A stretch of DNA of 64,000 nucleotides. It comes from an uncultured Eubacteriales bacterium. GTDB lineage: Bacteria > Bacillota > Clostridia > Oscillospirales > Acutalibacteraceae. Of this stretch, positions 31,550 through 40,382 are shown one piece after another. The position numbers and the translations under genes were made by a program. Position 1 is the stretch's first letter. Every line of letters begins with the position of its first letter. Under the pieces are notes generated by a model that was not told where the DNA came from, did not search any database, and worked only from the letters and a program-made list of their open reading frames with translations. The stretch covers positions 62,001-126,000 of the forward strand of contig CAKSOL010000001.1 of NCBI GenBank assembly GCA_934477125.1, read 5' to 3'.

Positions 31550-32530
31550 TTGAATATATATGATATCGCCGAAAAGGCGCAGGTTTCCATAGCAACGGTA
31601 TCAAGAGTTATAAATAACAGCGGAAAGGTCAGCGAAAAAACGCGGCGGCGCGTTAAAGAGATTATGCGCGAGGAAAAATATGTTCCGAACGCCTTCGCCC
31701 GCGGTCTGGGGCTTAACTCGATGAAAATGGTCGGCGTTATGTGTACTGATATTACCGACCCGTTTTATGCGCGCGCTGTCGGGGCGATTGAGAGCCTGCT
31801 GCGCTCAAACGGAATGGATACGGTGCTTTGCTGTACCGGAAATGAGCTGTCGGATAAGAAAAGGTCACTTAAAGCTTTGGTTGACCGTAAGGTTGACGCC
31901 GTTATTCTCATCGGCTCGGCGTTTCGCGAAAAAAATGATAATTCGCATATCTGCGCTGCGGCTGAAAGGCTTCCGGTTATTATTATAAACGGTTATATCT
32001 CCGCGCCCGGAGTATACTGCGTTTTATGCGACGAGCGGCGAGCGATAAGGCGGACGGTCAGCGCTCTTTACAGGCAGGGCTGCCGGAATATAGCCTATAT
32101 TTACGATGCCGATACATACAGCGGACGGGAAAAGCGGAGCGGATATGCCGAGGGCTGCCGTGAAAACGGAATAAACGAATGCTGTCTGCTTTCCGAAAGA
32201 AGCACAGATGGAGCTTATAAAACGGTAAAACAGCTGTTTTCCGTCGGAGAGCCGGACGCGGTTATAGCCGCCGAGGATTTGCTGGCGGCAGGCGCTCTGA
32301 GGGCGCTTGAGGAGATGGGAAAGGCAATTCCGGTAGTAGGCTTTAATAATTCGGTTATTGCAGAATGTACATCTCCTCAGCTTACAAGTGTTGATAATCT
32401 TTGCGAAAGTATGTGCGAAACTGCGGTAAGGCTGATTTCCGATATTGCGGCAGGGAAAGCCGCACCGCAAAAAACGGTTCTTTCGGCAAGGCTTGTTAAG
32501 CGGAAAAGCTTTATAATTGATAAATGGTAA
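31550..32530 (+). CDS. LacI-family transcriptional regulator of hexuronate genes
   Basis: This is probably the repressor of the flanking uxa genes. The 326-residue protein has an N-terminal helix-turn-helix (IYDIAEKAQVSIATVSRVIN, hinge KYVPNAFARGL) and a periplasmic-binding-protein-like effector domain (VGVMCTDITDPFYARAVGAI, DAVILIGSAF, YRQGCRNIAYIYDADTYSGR, TSPQLTSVDN). A TTG start at 31550 was chosen: GGTGAG lies just before it, it gives the normal LacI N-terminus, and the promoter at 31487-31515 lies inside the longer frame. A hexuronate or aldonate effector is likely but inferred. uxaC follows by 16 bases in the same direction. Confidence 0.88.
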   Translation: MNIYDIAEKAQVSIATVSRVINNSGKVSEKTRRRVKEIMREEKYVPNAFARGLGLNSMKMVGVMCTDITDPFYARAVGAIESLLRSNGMDTVLCCTGNELSDKKRSLKALVDRKVDAVILIGSAFREKNDNSHICAAAERLPVIIINGYISAPGVYCVLCDERRAIRRTVSALYRQGCRNIAYIYDADTYSGREKRSGYAEGCRENGINECCLLSERSTDGAYKTVKQLFSVGEPDAVIAAEDLLAAGALRALEEMGKAIPVVGFNNSVIAECTSPQLTSVDNLCESMCETAVRLISDIAAGKAAPQKTVLSARLVKRKSFIIDKW

Positions 32531-32546
32531 AATCGGAGGTATTATT

Positions 32547-33944
32547 ATGGAATTTATGAATGAGGATTTTTTATTGCAGAATGAAACGGCGCGGCGTTTG
32601 TACCACAGCTATGCCGAAAATCAGCCGATAGCAGATTTTCATTGCCATATAAATCCGCAGGAAATAGCGGAAAACAGGCAATTTGAAAACATAACGCAGG
32701 TATGGCTCGGAGGGGACCATTATAAGTGGCGGCAGATAAGAAGCAACGGTACTGCGGAGGATGAAATAACCGGCGCTGCCGATGATAGGGTTAAATTTCA
32801 GCGTTTTGCCGAAATGCTGCCAAGGGCGATTGGAAATCCGCTTTACCATTGGACTCATCTTGAGCTGAAACGGTATTTCGGGTATGACGGTATTCTTAAT
32901 CCCGATACTGCCGAGGTGGTTTGGCAGCTCTGCAATGCAAAGCTGAGGGAAAAGGAACTGTCGGTTTGCGGAATTATAAACGGGTCGAATGTCAGACTTA
33001 TAGGAACGACCGACGACCCGACCGATTCGCTTGTCTGGCATAAGGAAATTTCCCGGCTCGGCTGCTGCAATGCGGAGGTTGTTCCGTCGTTCAGACCGGA
33101 TAAAGCCGTTAATATTGATAAGGACGGCTTTGCCGATTATATAAAACAGCTCTCGGCTGCTGCGGAAATGCCTATAAATAATTTCAGCGGCTTAAAAAAG
33201 GCTTTGTCCGCAAGACTTGAATATTTCTGCTCCCTCGGCTGCCGCGCGTCTGACCACGGGCTTGACTTTGTTCCGTTTAAAAAGGCGAATGATACGGAGC
33301 TTGAATCGATTTTTGCAAAGGCAATGTCGGGCGAACGAGTCAGCGAGGCAGAGGCTGAGCAATATAAAACCGCATTGCTTTTGTTCCTCGCAGGCGAATA
33401 TTCCGAGCGCGGAGTAGTTATGCAGCTGCATTACGGCGCTCAGCGCAACACAAATGAGAAAATGTTTAAAAAGCTCGGACCCGATACCGGCTTTGACTGT
33501 ATTTCCGTCCGCGACTGCGGGGAGAAGATAACGGCATTTCTCAATGAGCTTGAACGCGATGACAGACTGCCCAAAACAGTACTTTATTCCCTTAATCCTA
33601 ATGATAACGAGCTGCTCGACAGCATTATCGGATGCTTTCAGGGAACGGAAACGGCAGGCAAGCTTCAGCACGGCGCGGCTTGGTGGTTCTCAGACACAAA
33701 ATCCGGAATGGAACGGCAGCTGGAATCGCTCGCGAACCTCTCGCTGCTTGGGAATTTCATAGGTATGCTGACCGATTCCCGCAGCTTTTTATCCTATACC
33801 CGCCACGAATATTTCCGGCGCATACTTTGCAATATGATAGGCAAATGGGTTGAAAACGGCGAATATCCGGACGACAGCAAGGCGCTGAGTAAAATTATCT
33901 CGGATATATGCTACGGAAACGCCGCGCGGTATTTTTCAATATAA
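32547..33944 (+). CDS. uxaC: glucuronate/galacturonate isomerase
   Basis: UxaC isomerises glucuronate and galacturonate to fructuronate and tagaturonate, the entry step of the pathway. The 465-residue amidohydrolase-fold protein has IADFHCHINPQEIAENRQFE (metal-binding HxH), VWLGGDHYKWRQIRSNG, RLIGTTDDPTDSL, VVPSFRPDKAVNID, SDHGLDF, GVVMQLHYGAQRNTN, and WWFSDTKSGMERQLESLA with MLTDSRSFLSYTRHEYFRR at the end. CGGAGG lies 8 bases before the ATG. No enzymes for later steps (KDG kinase, KDPG aldolase) lie in the window. Confidence 0.95.
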   Translation: MEFMNEDFLLQNETARRLYHSYAENQPIADFHCHINPQEIAENRQFENITQVWLGGDHYKWRQIRSNGTAEDEITGAADDRVKFQRFAEMLPRAIGNPLYHWTHLELKRYFGYDGILNPDTAEVVWQLCNAKLREKELSVCGIINGSNVRLIGTTDDPTDSLVWHKEISRLGCCNAEVVPSFRPDKAVNIDKDGFADYIKQLSAAAEMPINNFSGLKKALSARLEYFCSLGCRASDHGLDFVPFKKANDTELESIFAKAMSGERVSEAEAEQYKTALLLFLAGEYSERGVVMQLHYGAQRNTNEKMFKKLGPDTGFDCISVRDCGEKITAFLNELERDDRLPKTVLYSLNPNDNELLDSIIGCFQGTETAGKLQHGAAWWFSDTKSGMERQLESLANLSLLGNFIGMLTDSRSFLSYTRHEYFRRILCNMIGKWVENGEYPDDSKALSKIISDICYGNAARYFSI

Positions 33945-33983
33945 AATTCTTTTTAGGGAATTTTGAAAATATGTTTATATAGA

Positions 33984-34021
33984 AACAGGGATGTAAAAAC
34001 GAAAGCTTTTACATCCCTGTT
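33984..34021. terminator. bidirectional terminator between uxaC and the LOG gene
   Basis: AACAGGGATGTAAAA pairs with TTTTACATCCCTGTT, followed by TTTT on the plus strand and a T-rich stretch on the minus strand. It separates two converging genes. Confidence 0.8.
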
Positions 34022-34024
34022 TTA

Positions 34025-34594
34025 TCATCTGTACTGAGTTACACTTTTATCGTCGGCACGGTAATGCTCAAGGTATTCGACCGCCTTTTCCGGCTCGCTT
34101 TCGGCGGCAAGCAGGGAAAGATTGTCCTTTTTAACAAAATTCTGATTTACGGCATTCTGAAGCATTTTGAGCAGAGGGTCAAAATATCCGTTTACATTGA
34201 AAAGCAATATCGGCTTGCTGTGGCGTCCGAGCTGCCTGAGGGACAGAATTTCAAAAAGCTCGTCGAACGTACCTATTCCGCCGGGAGTTACGAGAAATCC
34301 GTCCGATTTTTCCTCTAAAAGCTGCTTTCTCTCGCGCATAGTCTCGGTATAATAAAATTCATCGCATTTATCATAGAGAACTCCGTCAACCTTAAAAAAC
34401 GACGGCGATATTCCTATCAGATAGCCGGAACGCCGTTTGCAGCCCCTTGCAACAGCGCCCATCATTCCCTCGGCTCCTCCGCCGAAAACAATTTTATGCC
34501 CTTTTGCGGCGATAACCTCTCCGAGCGCCTCTCCGGCGGCTATGTAGCTTTTGTCGATAAGGTCGGACGCCGCTCCGTATATACATATATTCAT
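34025..34594 (-). CDS. LOG family protein (nucleotide 5'-phosphoribohydrolase type)
   Basis: LOG proteins hydrolyse N6-substituted AMP-like nucleotides to base and ribose 5-phosphate; the bacterial role is often nucleotide salvage. The 189-residue Rossmann-like protein shows VFGGGAEGMMGAVARG and the diagnostic TPGGIGTFDELFEILSLRQL motif, with ETMRERKQLLEE before it. It is the last gene of a three-gene unit with the Nudix and LTA-synthase-like genes, 9 bases after the Nudix stop. Substrate not determinable. Confidence 0.88.
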   Translation of the reverse strand: MNICIYGAASDLIDKSYIAAGEALGEVIAAKGHKIVFGGGAEGMMGAVARGCKRRSGYLIGISPSFFKVDGVLYDKCDEFYYTETMRERKQLLEEKSDGFLVTPGGIGTFDELFEILSLRQLGRHSKPILLFNVNGYFDPLLKMLQNAVNQNFVKKDNLSLLAAESEPEKAVEYLEHYRADDKSVTQYR

Positions 34595-34603
34595 AATATT
34601 CTC

Positions 34604-35077
34604 CTATAGCTTTAATTCTTTTCCGTCAAGCGCCGCATAGGTCAGCCTGTCTCCCTCATATACGAGCTTGAGCGAGAAAAACGGCTGCGCAGGGTCGTCG
34701 ATAAGGCGCAGAAAAATTCGGTCACCCTCCCATATCGGCAGCGAGAGAAGTGCTTTTTTGTCTATCCATTCGAGATTTCCTTCGTCACATTCGCGGATTG
34801 TCCCGGAAAAATCGCGGGATGTAAAAATATGGATATACTCTGTTTCCCATTTATCTGAAACAAAGGTTACTATTCCTCTGTATTCCGCAGAATTGAGCGT
34901 AAGCCCGGTTTCCTCAAGAACCTCTCTTGCATTGCATTCCTCCGGGCTTTCTCCGTCCTCAAACTTTCCGCCTACGGCGACCCATTTATCGCGGTTCAGG
35001 TCGTTTTCCTTTTTTACCCTGTGCAGCATAAGGTATTTTCCGCCGCGTTCGATATGGCATAGCGTTGTATTTCTCAT
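34604..35077 (-). CDS. Nudix hydrolase (8-oxo-dGTP diphosphatase-like)
   Basis: This 157-residue protein hydrolyses nucleoside diphosphate-linked compounds. The Nudix box is complete at about residues 37-59: GGKFEDGESPEECNAREVLE then ETGL, fitting Gx5Ex7REUxEExGU. The start MRNTTLCHIERGGKYLMLHR is typical of the MutT/YtkD-like clade that cleans the nucleotide pool. The ATG overlaps the preceding gene's stop by 4 bases. Its pairing with a LOG nucleotidase suggests nucleotide housekeeping. Confidence 0.88.
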   Translation of the reverse strand: MRNTTLCHIERGGKYLMLHRVKKENDLNRDKWVAVGGKFEDGESPEECNAREVLEETGLTLNSAEYRGIVTFVSDKWETEYIHIFTSRDFSGTIRECDEGNLEWIDKKALLSLPIWEGDRIFLRLIDDPAQPFFSLKLVYEGDRLTYAALDGKELKL

Positions 35078-37260
35078 TGCTGCTCCTCCTGTGGGTCAGA
35101 GGATGTTTCGGCGGCAGCGCTTTCGGTGTAGCCGTCAAGATAAAAGGTCTTAATGGATTTTTTGTTTGTCTCGAAAATGTTGTTGTATTGAATTTGTTCG
35201 TATTCGCTGAGTATCTGGTCGTATTCCGTATGGTCGCTCCAGCGGTAATATGTGCCGTTGCGGTCAATATACCCGGTTGTGTCGATAACCGGCAGCAGGT
35301 CGGAAAGCTTCAGCAGATATTTATTGTATTCCGTAAGCTCAAGTCCGGCGGTTTTGAGAAGCAGCGAGGAGAGGTAATTAGCAGAGAGACGCTCAATCTG
35401 CTGTTCCTCGATATCAAAGTTTGCCCAGATTATAAACGGCGTCACATGGCGCGCCTGCTCCTGCTTAATGCTGAGACTGAGCAGATTTTCAACTCCGAGA
35501 GCCTCGGCTATAAAGTCGTTTTCAACAGACGGCTGATGGTCTCCGAACATACAGATTATCGTAGGCTCCTTGACCTGCCTGAAATAATTGATAAGCTCCT
35601 CAAACGCCTGGTCGCTGTATTTTACGAGCGAAAGATACTTATTCGTTTTCGGGTATACGTTCTGCGAGGAGGTTATATAAATATCCTCGTTAAAGTTGGA
35701 ACAGCTGGTTGTGTATCCGCCGTGGTTCTGCATTGTAACGTTAAACGCAAAGTAGGGCTTTGAGGTGTCGCGGTTTTCATAGTCCTTAATAAGGGTTTTA
35801 TAGTCGTAAGAGTCGCTGATATACTGCCTTATAAGCAGATTTTCTCCCGGATAGTATTGCTCCGCCATACTTTGCAGGTATTCGGAATTTCCGGAATTGG
35901 TGCGGTATAAATTCATCATTTCCGAGTTTAGAATACTCTCGATGCTGAAGAACCGTTCAAAGCCTAAGTTGTTGTATACGTTTGTTCGGTTCCAGCCCAT
36001 AGCAAAATAAGGATGCAGCGCGAACGCCGAATACCCCTGACTTTTAAGGGTTGAAACAAGCGACGCAATATGATTTTTAACATAAAGCATATAGGCGTTG
36101 CTTCCTGCCGGCAGAAACGCGGTTGTATGCCCTGTTATAAACTCAAATTCGGTATTCGAGGTCCCCGCTCCGATAACCGGAACATAAAGATTGCCCTTAA
36201 TCGTGTTTTCCGTAAGCGAGCGCATAAAGGGCATATAATCCTCATTGACCGTAAAGTCTCCGAGCGTTTGCAGGTCAGAGAGCGACTCGTTCATTATGCA
36301 GATAACATTCGGCAGATTTTTGTTCTGCGTTTTATTGTCGGATGAGTCGATAAACTCGTCAATATACTCCGGAACCTTGTCCGGATTATAGCCGTTCGGC
36401 TCTGACATATACATATATTTCGTGTTGCAGAAAAACATAAAGGCAAAGCCGTAGTTATGGTAGCCGCGCGCCTGATTCCAGAAATCCGGAACAACGCCGA
36501 GCTGAGCCAAGACCGACGTAAAATAGAAAAGCGACATCAGGGTAACGAAGAAAACACCCGAAAACACCCGCGTTATTATGCGGACGGCGCTTTTGTACTT
36601 CGGAGTTTTCATTTTTATTCCGATTATCATTATCCATACGAAAATAAAGGTTGCGAGCAGAACAGTCGCCGAAACGCTGAATTTATAGGTGCTGACAACC
36701 CCGGTTGCGGTTTTTATTCCGAGAATATCCATCGGTATGAACGGAGTTCCGCGGAATTCCAGAACATAGCTGTTCGTAAGCGCAAGCAGATAAAGCAGGG
36801 GATTAACTGCGAGTATAGGAACCTTAACGCTGCCCGTTACCGCAAAAAAGAAAAGATAGAGCAGCAGAACGAGCATATAATTCGCGAAAAATCCGAGATA
36901 GGTCATATCGTAGATAAAGACCTTATTTAGACATTCGGTCATCGTTATCGTCGGAAACGGCATAACGAAAAGGAAAATAAGATGCCATATCCTGTTGAGC
37001 CGCTCGTTGGTTATGCGCAGGGAAAACATCACCGTTGCCCCTACCGCAAACGGGAGCATAAGGGCTGTGGCGAGGAGAAGCCATTTGAACTGTGTTTCCA
37101 GACTGAGAAAAGCGCCGTTGTCCGCAACTGCCGCCAAAAGCAGAACAGCCGTAACAATAATAGCCGTGACGCGGGAGCGGCGGGAAGAGGACGCTTCAAA
37201 ATTATTTTTAAAGAAACCGGATATCTTATCTAAAAAGCCGGATACCGTTGCTTTGTTCAT
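35074..37260 (-). CDS. LTA synthase/sulfatase-family membrane protein
   Basis: This membrane phosphoglycerol transferase-like enzyme probably builds a glycerol-phosphate surface polymer. The 728-residue protein has about six N-terminal spans (residues 30-255) followed by an extracellular alkaline-phosphatase-fold domain. The likely catalytic Thr is in GAGTSNTEFEFITGH, with metal ligands in IMNESLSD, FALHPYFAMGWNRTN and CMFGDHQPS. The acidic C-terminal tail (ESAAAETSSDPQEEQQ) is unusual and may be disordered. It heads a three-gene unit with the Nudix and LOG genes. Family membership is clear; whether it makes true lipoteichoic acid is not. Confidence 0.88.
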   Translation of the reverse strand: MNKATVSGFLDKISGFFKNNFEASSSRRSRVTAIIVTAVLLLAAVADNGAFLSLETQFKWLLLATALMLPFAVGATVMFSLRITNERLNRIWHLIFLFVMPFPTITMTECLNKVFIYDMTYLGFFANYMLVLLLYLFFFAVTGSVKVPILAVNPLLYLLALTNSYVLEFRGTPFIPMDILGIKTATGVVSTYKFSVSATVLLATFIFVWIMIIGIKMKTPKYKSAVRIITRVFSGVFFVTLMSLFYFTSVLAQLGVVPDFWNQARGYHNYGFAFMFFCNTKYMYMSEPNGYNPDKVPEYIDEFIDSSDNKTQNKNLPNVICIMNESLSDLQTLGDFTVNEDYMPFMRSLTENTIKGNLYVPVIGAGTSNTEFEFITGHTTAFLPAGSNAYMLYVKNHIASLVSTLKSQGYSAFALHPYFAMGWNRTNVYNNLGFERFFSIESILNSEMMNLYRTNSGNSEYLQSMAEQYYPGENLLIRQYISDSYDYKTLIKDYENRDTSKPYFAFNVTMQNHGGYTTSCSNFNEDIYITSSQNVYPKTNKYLSLVKYSDQAFEELINYFRQVKEPTIICMFGDHQPSVENDFIAEALGVENLLSLSIKQEQARHVTPFIIWANFDIEEQQIERLSANYLSSLLLKTAGLELTEYNKYLLKLSDLLPVIDTTGYIDRNGTYYRWSDHTEYDQILSEYEQIQYNNIFETNKKSIKTFYLDGYTESAAAETSSDPQEEQQ

Positions 37261-37403
37261 CGGTTAATGAAACTTCCTTTCGGTTTTTATACTGCCGTTG
37301 GATTTATATTCGGCATTAAAGCATTTCAAATTATATATAGTTTGTTTAATATAGCGCGAAATTATAAGTGCGACAGGTTCGGAATCTGTCATAAACAGTA
37401 ACT

Positions 37404-37432
37404 ATTATAGCATATTCTGTTTCCAAAAACAA
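37404..37432 (-). promoter_or_regulatory. promoter of the LTA-synthase-like operon
   Basis: On the minus strand, TTGTTT (37432-37427) and a perfect TATAAT (37409-37404) have a 17-base spacer, about 145 bases before the start. The leader contains a GACAG/CTGTC hairpin near 37372-37390. Confidence 0.75.
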
Positions 37433-37478
37433 TATCCGGCAGCAAATCTTAATAATTCCGTAAAAATTGCTGCTGCCG

Positions 37479-38072
37479 CTATGCCCTGAAAAGCGCGGTG
37501 AGCAGCAGATAAACCGCGGTTATGTATACTGTAAGATTAAAGCTGCCGCAAAACGTAAAAATAATTCCCGCCGCTAAAACTGCAAGTCCCAAAGCAAAGC
37601 TCAGTATTTGAACTGTTCTTGCGGCGCGCTGTGGGTCGGTTTTCTTTTCAAGCAGCAGCCGTAAAACCGTTCCTCCGTCAAGACCGGAAACCGGAATCAG
37701 ATTGAAGCCGCCGAGAAGGAGATTTATAAGGGCAAACCGCAGCGCCCATTCTCCTCCGCAGCCGGCATACCAGAGCCGGAAGGTCAGATAAAAAGCAAGG
37801 TTTGCCGCAGGACCGCAGAGCGCTATCGCAAGCTCGCCGTCCTTTCGGTTCGGGAGATTTCTGACTATCTGAACGCTTGCCGGTATCAGCCGTACATTTC
37901 TCGGCTGACATCCCGCTGCCCACATTGCTAAAAGATGCCCCGATTCGTGAACCGCGGAGGCAATAAGGGTCGGGAGAATAAGTCCGGTTCTGTCGGTAAC
38001 GAGCAGAACGGCAATAACCGCCGCAAAAAGAAAGGATACGTATATTTCCGTACCGAACAGCTTAAACTTCAT
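37479..38072 (-). CDS. M50 site-2 protease, SpoIVFB-like
   Basis: This intramembrane zinc protease is possibly the one that activates pro-sigma-K during sporulation. The 197-residue protein has a HESGH zinc motif (ASAVHESGHLLAMW, about residues 40-53) and the second family motif FNLIPVSGLDGGTVLR (about 122-137), with four to six membrane spans. The ATG at 38072 is preceded by GGTGG; the longer start at 38090 lies inside the neighbour. Its start overlaps a small membrane-protein gene, the place of spoIVFA in Bacillus. The SpoIVFB assignment is inferred from topology and neighbour. Confidence 0.8.
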   Translation of the reverse strand: MKFKLFGTEIYVSFLFAAVIAVLLVTDRTGLILPTLIASAVHESGHLLAMWAAGCQPRNVRLIPASVQIVRNLPNRKDGELAIALCGPAANLAFYLTFRLWYAGCGGEWALRFALINLLLGGFNLIPVSGLDGGTVLRLLLEKKTDPQRAARTVQILSFALGLAVLAAGIIFTFCGSFNLTVYITAVYLLLTALFRA

Positions 38073-38313
38073 CGGTTCCACCGTCCGCAAACGCGTCCAG
38101 AATTTCTTCGGCGCTTGTGTCTCCGGTCATATTTTTGCCGTACCATTCGGCAATCGCCGAATATCCTCCGCGCCAGAAAAATTTCGCCGAGAGAATAAAT
38201 ATAAGTACTGTCAGAACAATAATTGCTTCGGTAACTGTTATTTTTAAAAAATAATTTCCCTTTTCCGCCGGGGCGGCATCGTTTTCGGTTGTATTTATAT
38301 TTTCGTTTTCCAT
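38062..38313 (-). CDS. small single-span membrane protein, possible SpoIVFA N-terminal stub
   Basis: This 83-residue protein has a polar N-terminus, one span at about 28-46 (AIIVLTVLIFILSA), then a helix SAIAEWYGKNMTGDTSAEEI before a short acidic end. Gene order (overlapping the M50 protease by 11 bases) and this topology match the N-terminal part of SpoIVFA, but the LytM/M23 domain that normally follows is absent and no such domain is found nearby. GGAGG precedes the ATG. It could instead be an unrelated protease partner. Confidence 0.55.
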   Translation of the reverse strand: MENENINTTENDAAPAEKGNYFLKITVTEAIIVLTVLIFILSAKFFWRGGYSAIAEWYGKNMTGDTSAEEILDAFADGGTDEV

Positions 38314-38325
38314 CTTTTCCTCCGC

Positions 38326-38354
38326 TTGTATTCTCGGTCAGAATATGATAATAT
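38326..38354 (+). promoter_or_regulatory. possible promoter of the YgiQ gene
   Basis: TTGTAT (38326-38331) and TAATAT (38349-38354) have a 17-base spacer. The intergenic region is very AT-rich with several alternative TATAAT-like hexamers, so the exact box is uncertain. Confidence 0.5.
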
Positions 38355-38394
38355 TATAATGCTATAATATTTTATGAGGAAAAGGTTTTGTTTT

Positions 38395-40299
38395 ATGCCG
38401 TTTTTGCCTATAACATATGAAGAAATGACCGAACGCGGCTGGGAATGTCCGGATATAGTGATTGTAACGGGGGATTCCTATGTTGACCACCCCTCTTTCG
38501 GCACAGCCATAGTCTCCCGTGTTCTGGAGCATAACGGATATAAGGTCTGTATTCTCCCTCAGCCGCAGAACGACGCGGATTATAAACGTTTCGGAACGCC
38601 GAAGCTTGCGTTTTTCGTAAACAGCGGAAATATTGACTCAATGGTGGCTCATTATACTGCCGCCAAAAAGCCGCGCAGCGACGACGCATATACAGCCGGC
38701 GGAAAAGCGGGAAAGCGGCCCGACAGAGCCGTTACGGTTTACTGCCGGGAGCTCAGACGTATATTCGGAAAGGAAATGCCTGTTGCAATAGGCGGTCTTG
38801 AGGCGTCGCTGAGACGTTTTGCGCATTATGATTATTGGGATGATTCGGTGCATCCGTCAATTCTTATTGAAAGCGGAGCCGATTTGCTTATGTACGGTAT
38901 GGGCGAAAAGCATATAGTCGAAATTGCCGACCGTCTCGCGGCAGGAGAAAAAATATCCGGAATGACCGATATTCTCGGAACCTGCTATGCGGTTAAAACC
39001 TCCGAATATAAGCCGCAGCATGTCAAGGAGTGTCCGTCCTTTGAGGCAGTAAGGGAAAACAGCCCTCAGGGGAAAAGGCAGTATGCGATTTCCTGCCGAA
39101 TTCAGCAGCAACAGCATGACGCCGTAAGGGGAATAACCGTTATTCAGCGTCACGGCGATATGATATTGGTACAGAATCCGCCGATGCCCCCTCTTACAAC
39201 CGAGGAGATGGACGAGGTTTATTCTCTGCCGTTTATGCGAGACTATCATCCGTCGTATGAGCCGCTCGGCGGCGTTCCGGGAATAAAAGAGGTAAAATTC
39301 TCCGTAATTCATAACCGCGGCTGCTTCGGCGCCTGCAATTTCTGCTCGCTCGCATACCATCAGGGACGCGTTATATCCTGCAGAAGTCATAATTCGGTTA
39401 TAAACGAGGTTAAGCATATAACCGAGATGCCTGATTTTAAGGGGTATATTCACGATATCGGAGGTCCTACGGCAAACTTCCGCCAGCCCTCCTGCAAGGG
39501 TCAGGAAAAACGCGGAATGTGCGCCGATAAAAAGTGTCTCGCGCCGACGATGTGTCCGGCGGTTCAGGTTGACCACAGCGATTATTTATCGCTGCTGCGC
39601 GAGGTGCGCCGCCTGCCTGGAGTAAAAAAGGTATTTATCCGTTCGGGAATACGTTTCGACTATCTTATAGCGGATAAAAACGAGGAATTTTTTAAGGAGC
39701 TTGTCGAAAATCATATCAGCGGTCAGCTGAAGGTCGCCCCGGAGCATTGCTCGTCCCGCGTTCTGAAAAGAATGGGCAAGCCGCCGGTAGAGGTTTATGA
39801 AAAATTTAAAAAGCGCTTTTATGAGCTTACGTCCGCAGCAGGGAAAAAGCAGTATCTTGTGCCTTATCTTATGTCATCTCACCCCGGAAGTACAATAAAC
39901 GACGCAATAGAGCTATCCCTTTTCCTGAAAAAGGAGGGACTTCACCCCGAACAGGTTCAGGATTTTTATCCGACCCCCGGAACGGTATCAACCTGTATGT
40001 TCTATACCGGGCTTGACCCGTGTACGCTCGAGGAGGTCTATGTTCCGCGCTCGCCTAAGGAAAAGGCGGAGCAGCGCGCTCTGCTGCAATATTATAAGCC
40101 GGAAAACAGAAAAACCGTTCTTGAGGCTCTCAGGCGGGCGGGACGCTCCGACCTTATCGGAACGGGTAAAAACTGTCTTGTTGCTCCCGAACCGACCTCG
40201 GCGGCAAGAGTCTCCTCAGGACCCTCGAAGCGCTCCGTTCCCGGCAAAAACGGAAAAAAGAAAACCATAAGAAATATTCATAAGAAAAAGAATAAATAA
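38395..40299 (+). CDS. YgiQ-family (UPF0313) radical SAM protein
   Basis: This is a radical S-adenosylmethionine enzyme of unknown reaction. The 634-residue protein begins FLPITYEEMTERGWECPDIV, has VAIGGLEASLRRFAHYDYWD, the 4Fe-4S motif GCFGACNFCSLAYHQGR (CxxxCxxC) and a C-terminal DUF3362 region (YFIPYLMSSHP-like YLVPYLMSSHPGSTINDAIE, VQDFYPTPGTVSTCMFYTG). The tail is highly basic (residues 610-634). The ATG at 38395 was chosen because AAAAGG lies 9 bases before it and it matches the usual family start; the frame also opens at 38374. It stands alone. Confidence 0.88.
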   Translation: MPFLPITYEEMTERGWECPDIVIVTGDSYVDHPSFGTAIVSRVLEHNGYKVCILPQPQNDADYKRFGTPKLAFFVNSGNIDSMVAHYTAAKKPRSDDAYTAGGKAGKRPDRAVTVYCRELRRIFGKEMPVAIGGLEASLRRFAHYDYWDDSVHPSILIESGADLLMYGMGEKHIVEIADRLAAGEKISGMTDILGTCYAVKTSEYKPQHVKECPSFEAVRENSPQGKRQYAISCRIQQQQHDAVRGITVIQRHGDMILVQNPPMPPLTTEEMDEVYSLPFMRDYHPSYEPLGGVPGIKEVKFSVIHNRGCFGACNFCSLAYHQGRVISCRSHNSVINEVKHITEMPDFKGYIHDIGGPTANFRQPSCKGQEKRGMCADKKCLAPTMCPAVQVDHSDYLSLLREVRRLPGVKKVFIRSGIRFDYLIADKNEEFFKELVENHISGQLKVAPEHCSSRVLKRMGKPPVEVYEKFKKRFYELTSAAGKKQYLVPYLMSSHPGSTINDAIELSLFLKKEGLHPEQVQDFYPTPGTVSTCMFYTGLDPCTLEEVYVPRSPKEKAEQRALLQYYKPENRKTVLEALRRAGRSDLIGTGKNCLVAPEPTSAARVSSGPSKRSVPGKNGKKKTIRNIHKKKNK

Positions 40300-40300
40300 T

Positions 40301-40327
40301 CAAGCCGCCCTGAGAAAGGGCGGCTTG
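40301..40327 (+). terminator. hairpin after the YgiQ gene
   Basis: CAAGCCGCCCT pairs with AGGGCGGCTTG around GAGAA, one base after the stop codon. No clean T-tract follows, so termination is only likely. Confidence 0.55.
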
Positions 40328-40382
40328 AGCCTTTGATAAATCCGTAAATTCTATTTGCATTTTTAAATTTTCACTTTGCCTG

